Source of the DNA: Celoporthe dispersa
Lineage: Eukaryota; Ascomycota; Sordariomycetes; Diaporthales; Cryphonectriaceae
DNA length: 64,000 nucleotides
Direction of reading: 5' to 3'
Assembly (NCBI GenBank): GCA_016584495.1
Contig: WAID01000002.1
Location: 868,001-932,000, forward strand
How positions within the stretch are numbered: the stretch's first letter is position 1; the number at the start of each line of letters is the position of its first letter. The notes under the pieces are model-generated. The model saw only the letters and a list, made by a program, of their open reading frames with translations, was not told where the DNA came from and made no database searches. This document shows positions 58,101 to 64,000 of the stretch, in pieces. A program made the position numbers and the translations under genes.

Positions 58101-59067
58101 ACTCCTTAACGATGACGACGACGACGACGACGCAGAGGCCTCACCCGGGGCTGCGCAGAGCAAGAGCAGGCCTCGAATGATCAACACTCGGACGGCACCA
58201 TTAGACAGTCCAGCGCAACGATCACCGCGACGCACAGCCTTCCTCGAAAACGCCCGCCCTCGCCCCAACATGCCGCCTCGAGAAGCTATGCATACAACAG
58301 CCAACATCCACCGACCTGGAAAGGGACTGACAATTGAGCCTAACGGTCCATGGCGCGGCAAGACCCGCCGCATGTCCTCGTCTGATCTGCTCGACGTCCA
58401 GTCTGACCTAGCCGGCATGGCGGACCATGACGCCTTTGATGGCGTACCTTCCAGCTTCGTGACACAGATGGCAATGGCCACTGGGATGATCACACCAGGT
58501 GGACACCGAACCACCGAGAAGGCTCAACGGGAGCGTGATAACGACCGCGACCGGATGAGCCGTCTAGTGCTAGCACGGATGAAGACGCTCGAGGAAGGCT
58601 TCGCAGACGTTGTCAAGGAGATGAGAGGATTTCAGAGATCCTCGGCTATGCCCTCCACGGCCCACACATCCGCCAGTGAAGGAACCGGGTCCATCAGCTG
58701 GCACGGCGAAGGCGAGGCGATACGGCCCTTCACGAACCTGAACGTTGAAAGACCAGGCGGGAGCTCCGCCGGAAAAGCCTCCAAGCCGAGTTCCACGGGA
58801 AAGGCCAGCAGGTCGCGACCTGTCAGCCGGCGAAGTGGTGATAAGTCAAACCGAAATAGTGTGATATTGCGATCGCCTGTTGGTTCCCAGGGAGGTGGGT
58901 CTAAGGGCAAGGGAAAGCTGGTCGAGACGAGCGGAGACGAGGGCGATGACAGTTGGGACGACGGCAGGCCTGGATTTTTGCGCGGCCAAATCTTGGGAGG
59001 AGAGGGAGTTCTGCCTGAGGAGTTGAGGGTGCTGGGAGGTGAGATATCCGCTGGGAAGACAGCATAG
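55164..59067 (+). CDS. YVC1-like TRP-type cation channel
   Basis: Four exons: 55164-56716, 56790-56861, 56968-57036 and 57102-59067, with introns of 73, 106 and 65 bases. All joins rebuild conserved sequence (AAWDV/WPEYSWL, HFVVV/TVLITV, KEEHQ/FLFAINT). The protein is 1219 residues with no frame break. A cytosolic N-terminal domain (about 1-330) is followed by membrane helices from FFSTCSLAILIGLFLAVLI. A pore-like segment comes next (FKIFQLLMGFTPAAWDVWPE). The last helix is LMVLFLIICHFVVV, followed by the well-conserved TNSFMSIASNAKEEHQ. The C-terminal 550 residues are largely disordered, Ser/Arg-rich with an acidic patch. Fungal members release calcium from the vacuole (family knowledge); the site here is inferred. 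The frame has no ATG before 55164; a second possible start is at 55185. Confidence 0.78.
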
Positions 59068-59611
59068 CCGGACTGAAGGCAACGGAAGGAGTAGGCTAGG
59101 TTTGTGGTCTGGTCTCACGCATTCAATCGTCCGGCGTTGGCACGAGTTCATACCATCTGAATTTGGTCGCGCTTGCATACCATGTGCTACTATGTTCTAC
59201 CGCTCGAGCGGTAGGGAGCAGAGAAAGAAAAAAATTAAATAATTCTGAATGCATTGCAATTGCATAATTTTGGCCTTCCAAATGCTGTTAGGGTGGCAGC
59301 ACATTCTGCCCAGAATATGTCCTTTGAAAGTCGTCACTAATACCTCGCAGAAAGAACATACAGATGACCTGGTAGTTCTTCCTGGCCCAGCCATGCGAAT
59401 TATACTCCCCTACTATGTCCCTGAAAGTTTAGGCTGTTTCCGCTGTATATGGCTGTCCCTCTCTTTCTCTCTGTGGGTATGTCTTCCCTCGTCTCGAGAC
59501 TGCCTGGTCGTTATCCGTCGGTTTCCCAAAAATCCAGTCTCGGCACTTCCTATTTTCTTTTTCCTTTTCTTGATTATGCCAATTGGGCCTTCCCCCCTCG
59601 ACCGTTTCTTT
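59068..59611. other. Convergent 3' region
   Basis: This 544-base gap lies between the channel gene and a small minus-strand gene. It includes an inverted CCGCTCGAGCGG at about 59200-59211, a short palindrome. No gene was seen. Confidence 0.5.
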
Positions 59612-59952
59612 TCAGACCCCACCACCGCTCCTATCCACGGAGACGTAGTAGTTACCGTTCAGGGTTCGCTGCGCCACCTCGTTCTTCTTCAGGGCGCCGG
59701 CCTGGTACCAGATGCCGAGGCCGACGCCGGCGGCGGTAAGGGTGAGGAGGGTCAAGCGTGGGTGGCGAGAGCTGTTTCAGATGAGATTATATATCGTCTG
59801 GTTAGTTTTTCGCTCTCTCTCTCTCTCTCTTTTGCTATAGGAGCAAAGGTTTGTGGGAGGTGTTGTATGCAGTGGATGTTAGAGGACTTTTGGGGCAAAA
59901 CGTACGTGAATGGTCGGACACTGCCGCGGTGGACGCTCCTGAGCGAGTCCAT
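59612..59952 (-). CDS. Small conserved-type fungal membrane protein (68 residues)
   Basis: Two short exons on the minus strand: 59952-59906 and 59771-59612. The 134-base intron has donor GTACGT and acceptor ACAG and splits a Thr codon. The product starts MDSLRSVHRGSVRPFT. It has one hydrophobic helix (LTLLTLTAAGVGLGIWYQAG), then a charged KKNEVAQR stretch, and ends NYYVSVDRSGGGV. The helix followed by a conserved-looking tail ending VDRSGGG resembles short, uncharacterised ascomycete proteins I have seen. A mitochondrial or other organelle membrane location is only a guess, based on the basic N-terminus. The intron contains a CT microsatellite. The start codon is the first in frame, and both splice signals are good. 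Confidence 0.7.
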
Positions 59953-59998
59953 GTTTGGCCGTGGGAAGGTCTTGCTTGGATATTGGAGGGAGATAGGC

Positions 59999-60036
<38 letters not shown>

Positions 60037-61953
60037 TATGGTACGATGTAAATACAGTCCACTACGGGAAATGCAGAGGAGTCATTGGGTTTCTTGAACT
60101 GGACGAAAACAGTTCAATTGGGAAGATAGATGAGCAACTAGCCACTCCAGGGTACATCTATGACCAGAGGAGCCCAGAGTTGTTATATGTGCGAAAGGAA
60201 GAAAAAAGTTGTGGGGGGGATTTCGTCTTTTGACGGTGAGCGAGCGAGTGGCACGCGACGTGTTTCCGTTTCAAGGGATCTACTGTATCTATGTCTCCTC
60301 CTTACTGCAACTGGTCGATATCGCCCCACCATCATATCATAACTGGGGTGATGATGATGTTGAGAGGTATGCGGGGAAAGAGGGAAGAAGCCGGAAGCTG
60401 GCTGTGGGGCAGAGTACTTAGTGAGTGCGTGGTCCAGACAAAGGGATGGGGGTGAAGAACCTGGGGGTAGGAGCTTCCCTTCTCCAAGCTCTTAGTCACA
60501 GACACACACGGCCTGGGCCTGGGCCTGGGCCGGGTTTGAATAGCAAGCAGTGGACAAGATGGGCCCGCCTCCAGGTGAGCATACTGATGACATTCCTACC
60601 GAGAAGGGAAAAGAAAGAAAGAAAAAAGGAAAGAAGAGAAAACAAACCCAGAGATTGTCATTCCAGAAGAGATGTCAGGACTTGTTCAAGGCCATGGATG
60701 ATGGTCCATTGCCACTTGCAGCCCGTATGTAATAGTATACTTAGTATACCACGGCAGATACCCTCTAAACAATGTATCCCTTTGTTGACTGCAGTGGGGC
60801 CCTGTACATGGTGGTAGCTGCTTAGTGGCCGACAGGCTCAGGATGCAATGGCAGGACAAGGACCCCCAGCCCATTCCACGTAGTACTGCACAACAGTATC
60901 CCAACCTCAACTTGCTCATGTTATACATGAGGCTAGCAACTCTTTTCCTGTATCTCGCAGCAAGGGAGACGTCCAGCAGTGTGTGGCTTGTCTCATCTGA
61001 GGACCAGGGAGAGGAACAAGAAGGAAGAAAAAAGGCTATGTCTTGTTCTACTCGAGGTTGTCTCCCTTCAGAGCCAGCAAGACACCTCCTACATGGCTTG
61101 ACATGAACAAGGGGTGCCTCTGGAGGATCCTGCCTGGTGCCACACCACCATCATGAGCATGGACGCGAACCACCAACCATCCAGAGCCCTCAAGGGCACT
61201 GGGACCTCACTGATACCCCTCCTCTGCAGAGGCCCCCAGACGACCTGCAGCGCTAGTGCAGGCTCAGACTGCTGCCTCCAGAGCAGCGATGTGTTGTTAG
61301 TCCACACAGCCTCACCACCACCGTCTTGTCTCCATGACATCCTAGCATCAGCTTAGAGTTCCCTCCACACCCAGCTAGGTCACCTCGGTGCATGACTGCC
61401 CCGTCTTAGCTGGTCAACCGGCGTCAGCCCCAGAGATGAGTAGCAACTGCGGGGCCACGGCAGGATAAGGCTGTATGCATGTGCAGACACCATGAGCATG
61501 CACCTCAACATACACCTCAACCTACCTTGATCCTCTTGAGATGACACATCCCTTTCCAGCCTCTCCCTCTCTTGAAAGGTTGGTCTCGTTTAACCTCCTC
61601 ATGACAACATCTATAACATCTAGATGATTTCCTAGACAACAGCCAAGGCATCAAACCAGTATCTGATCCACTATCTCCGCCTCAGCATCATATCAAGCAT
61701 CTTGACAATCTTGTGGGTGTCCTTGCGAGATTCTCTCTGCCAGCCCCAGAATCCTCATCTCACACTCACTGCAAAGACCTCTCTACATTGAACCAGGGCT
61801 GATCCTGGTAGATCCAAGCAGACATACACATCAGGACTGGAGAGGTTTTCCTCTTGCCACCTCCGAGAAGAGGCCCCTCCTGCTGGTTGTTCTGGGACCC
61901 TTACTCACGACAGCCTGTGACCCGCCAGGACCTCCTTTCCCCAAGCACCAGGG
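59953..61953. other. Intergenic region without a recognised gene
   Basis: About 2.0 kb. It contains a GT microsatellite at 60001-60033, three GGCCTG-type hexamer repeats at about 60509-60532 and an A/G-rich tract at about 60605-60645. Open frames are short. The promoter of the small minus-strand gene should lie next to 59953. Confidence 0.5.
60001..60033. repeat. (GT)n microsatellite
   Basis: About sixteen TG units directly upstream of the small membrane protein gene. Confidence 0.92.
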
Positions 61954-64000
61954 ATGGATGATGGTTTGCGCTCTCCACTAAGTTCTGTGTCGACAAAACC
62001 CCCCAGGAATCTGCCCTCGGCCACAGGATTTTCTTCTGAAGCAGTGACGAGCCCCCGCGCTACACAGCAGAGAAACGGCGAAGACAAGGCACACCAGGAG
62101 CGGTTGGACGAGGCCATCATAGCATCCCGTGCGGTGGCAGACGAAGTCGAGATGACGTCCAGACACCGTGATCTCAAGGAAGCGCACCTGCTTCACAGTA
62201 TCGACCTTGCCAAGACCCAAGACGCGGTCGACGGCGCCCTTCCATGCCCTGAGGATGCATCCGTTCTGGTCCTGGTCAAGTATCCCGACTTCGCTCCGAC
62301 ACGCGGCTGTCGAGGCTCCAGGTTCCAGGCAGGCAGGATCCGCCTGACGCGAGACCAGGTCCTGGGCACGGGTTCAGAGCTCCTGCGGGGCATGCTCGAC
62401 AGCGAGACGCACCAGCGCCGGGCGAGGGAGGCAGCTGCGCCCCTCCCGCAAGGAGTGACTCACGTCCTTGACCTGTCGCCGACCACGGACGAGCATGACT
62501 TCACGATGGCCCTCCAGCACCTCAGCATCCCTGACGGCATCAAGCTCTGGTACCGCTCCGTTTGCATGGGCGTGTCACCCCTGGCCGTTGCCGGCCATGA
62601 CGATGCCTGCGACTGCCTCTTGCCATTCGGCGCGCAGTACCCGTTCCAGGAACCACCGGTCGACATACAGGGCGAAGAGTCCCAGGCGTGCATCTGGGAC
62701 GTCAACGCCTGGCCTCTCGAGGAGGACCGCGACATCCCTGACTTCTGCCAGACCCGGTGGGCTGCAAACACCATCCGTCTCTTTCGGTCCATCGCACAGC
62801 CTCCAGGCCACAAGGACCTCCTCATCGACTCGGCTCCTCGGATGTGGACGCTCGTGGGTCTGTTTAGCAAGTTTGAGATGACAAACTACGACATACTGGT
62901 AAGCACAACTGCCAAAAGTTCTCCCCCTTCAATACACCATCCCCCCCCCCCCCGGGCTCTGGGCAGCACGAGCTGACACGGCTGACGCTGCGGACAGCGC
63001 GACGAGGTCACAGCCTGGTTCAACGCGGACCGCAACTACCTGATCGTGGAGCTGCTGCCAGAGGAAACTCTGCGCATCGGCCTCACCCTCAAGATCCCTC
63101 TCCTAACCGAGCCTGCCTTCCGCATCCTGGCCAACGAGAGGGCCTTGGAGGTTGCAGGAGGCCAACCGCGGGCGCAGCCCAGACAGACAATCTTCGGCCG
63201 TCGGTGCTCAGACTTCTCGGGCACAGACTCCTCCGAGGCAATCTCGCGTATCGTAGAATACGCCGGCACCGCCATGGCCGATCGATACAAGCTCGCCGTC
63301 GACAACCTGCTGGGCGACAATGCTCTCGACCTGCTCTTGGTCCCCGAGTGGCAAGATCTCCGCATCCTGGATGACATGATCCCCAAGGACGCTGCAGAGC
63401 GTCATCTTGGGCTCGTCCGTTCTGCCTATAACAACCTGATGAGTGAGGTCCGCTCCAGGCTTCACGATGTAGTCGACGACGCGATGTGCCGCCCGAGTAC
63501 AACCCTGCAATCCGAGCTGTTCGTAACCGAGACCATCCAGGAGGGCGCAGCCACCAGATGCCTGCTAGAGGTCGACGGCCTGCTAGAGGAGGTGGACGGC
63601 CTGCGCGCTTACTCGGTTCCCCACAACGAGCTGAAAAGCTCACAAGGATTCCTCACTGTCTATCGCCGCCTGGATATGTATCAGCGCGCTTTATGCCCCT
63701 TCATCTGGAAGGAGCTGAGCGCTATCAGATACGCTGAGTTCCCAAAGCACGGTGTGACTCGGGCCGCGAACCAATTCGTCACCGAGCTCGAGAACGCTTC
63801 ACTGGCTGGCCGCCCGCCCAAGCTCATCAACATGAATCTCAGCTGGGCAGCGGACCCACGTAGCTTCACCACCAAGCTCTTCAGTCACGTCGTGGACGGG
63901 CTGCGTGCCTACGTCGGCCCCCCTCGTCGAGCGAGATGAAGGCTCTTTCCTCTTCGCCCTATACCCTCACCTCGTCCTTACCCCAAACGACCACGAGATG
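61954..64000 (+). CDS. Uncharacterised fungal protein, partial at the window edge, one frame break
   Basis: Exons 61954-62898 and 62998 onward; the 99-base intron (donor GTAAGC, acceptor ACAG) joins YDIL to RDEVTAWF in phase 0 and contains a run of 13 C. The annotated-looking stop at 63937-63939 is probably false. Dropping one C from the C6 run at 63918-63923 continues the frame as YVGPLVERDEGSFLFALYPH, open to the last base of the window. The visible protein is about 650 residues and incomplete. It has a disordered N-terminus, a region with DASVLVLVKYPDF (residues about 100-112), and a helical segment around FSKFEMTNYDILRDEV and IVELLPEETLRIGLTLKI. The last two resemble the part of fungal BTB-like proteins that follows the BTB fold, but I cannot name a domain. 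No signal peptide or membrane helix is evident. Confidence 0.65.

Noticed and set aside
1..64000. Transposons, CRISPR arrays or bacterial-type defence systems
   Set aside because: No transposase, reverse transcriptase, long terminal repeats, spaced direct repeats or operon-like gene packing were seen.

Overview
The window looks like nuclear DNA from a filamentous ascomycete, probably a Sordariomycete (inference). The coding sequence is GC-rich. Introns are short (59 to 218 bases) with GTRNGT donors and, in places, CTAAC branch points. A single dispersed 5S rRNA gene sits between protein genes, as in Neurospora, and the genes are typical Pezizomycotina proteins. I see no bacterial, viral or transposon genes and no CRISPR array.

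Layout from left to right: a small ThuA/amidotransferase-like protein (2062-2756, +); a Sulfotransfer_4-type protein (3074-4037, -) divergent from a YKE4/SLC39A7-type zinc transporter (4675-6038, +); a DUF6924-like protein (6404-7054, +); a large NLR-type receptor with NACHT_N, NACHT and ankyrin domains (7442-11840, -); a GPI-anchored GH17 glucanase (14161-15703, -); a full-length MRP-type ABC transporter (17598-22606, -) divergent from the lysophospholipase NTE1 (23926-28811, +); a small basic/acidic membrane protein (30154-30855, +); an aromatic amino acid decarboxylase (31205-32977, -); a nonaspanin of the EMP70/TM9SF family (33941-36351, -); a 5S rRNA gene (38516-38634, +); an alpha-arrestin-like protein (39388-41056, -); the multifunctional pyrimidine protein URA2/CAD (44850-51807, -); a YVC1-like cation channel (55164-59067, +); a 68-residue membrane protein (59612-59952, -); and an uncharacterised protein that runs off the right edge (61954-64000, +).

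These are mostly unlinked housekeeping, membrane and cell-wall functions. I see no biosynthetic gene cluster and no convincing multi-gene novel system. The least described element is the NLR, which carries an unusual tandem pentapeptide region in front of its NACHT_N domain. 

Fourteen single-base frame breaks fall in nine genes. Most lie in short homopolymers and each is cured by adding or removing one base, while other genes are clean. I read this as an assembly or sequencing property rather than gene death. Any gene call from this contig needs that correction. Exon boundaries below come from splice signals plus continuity of the conserved protein on both sides.
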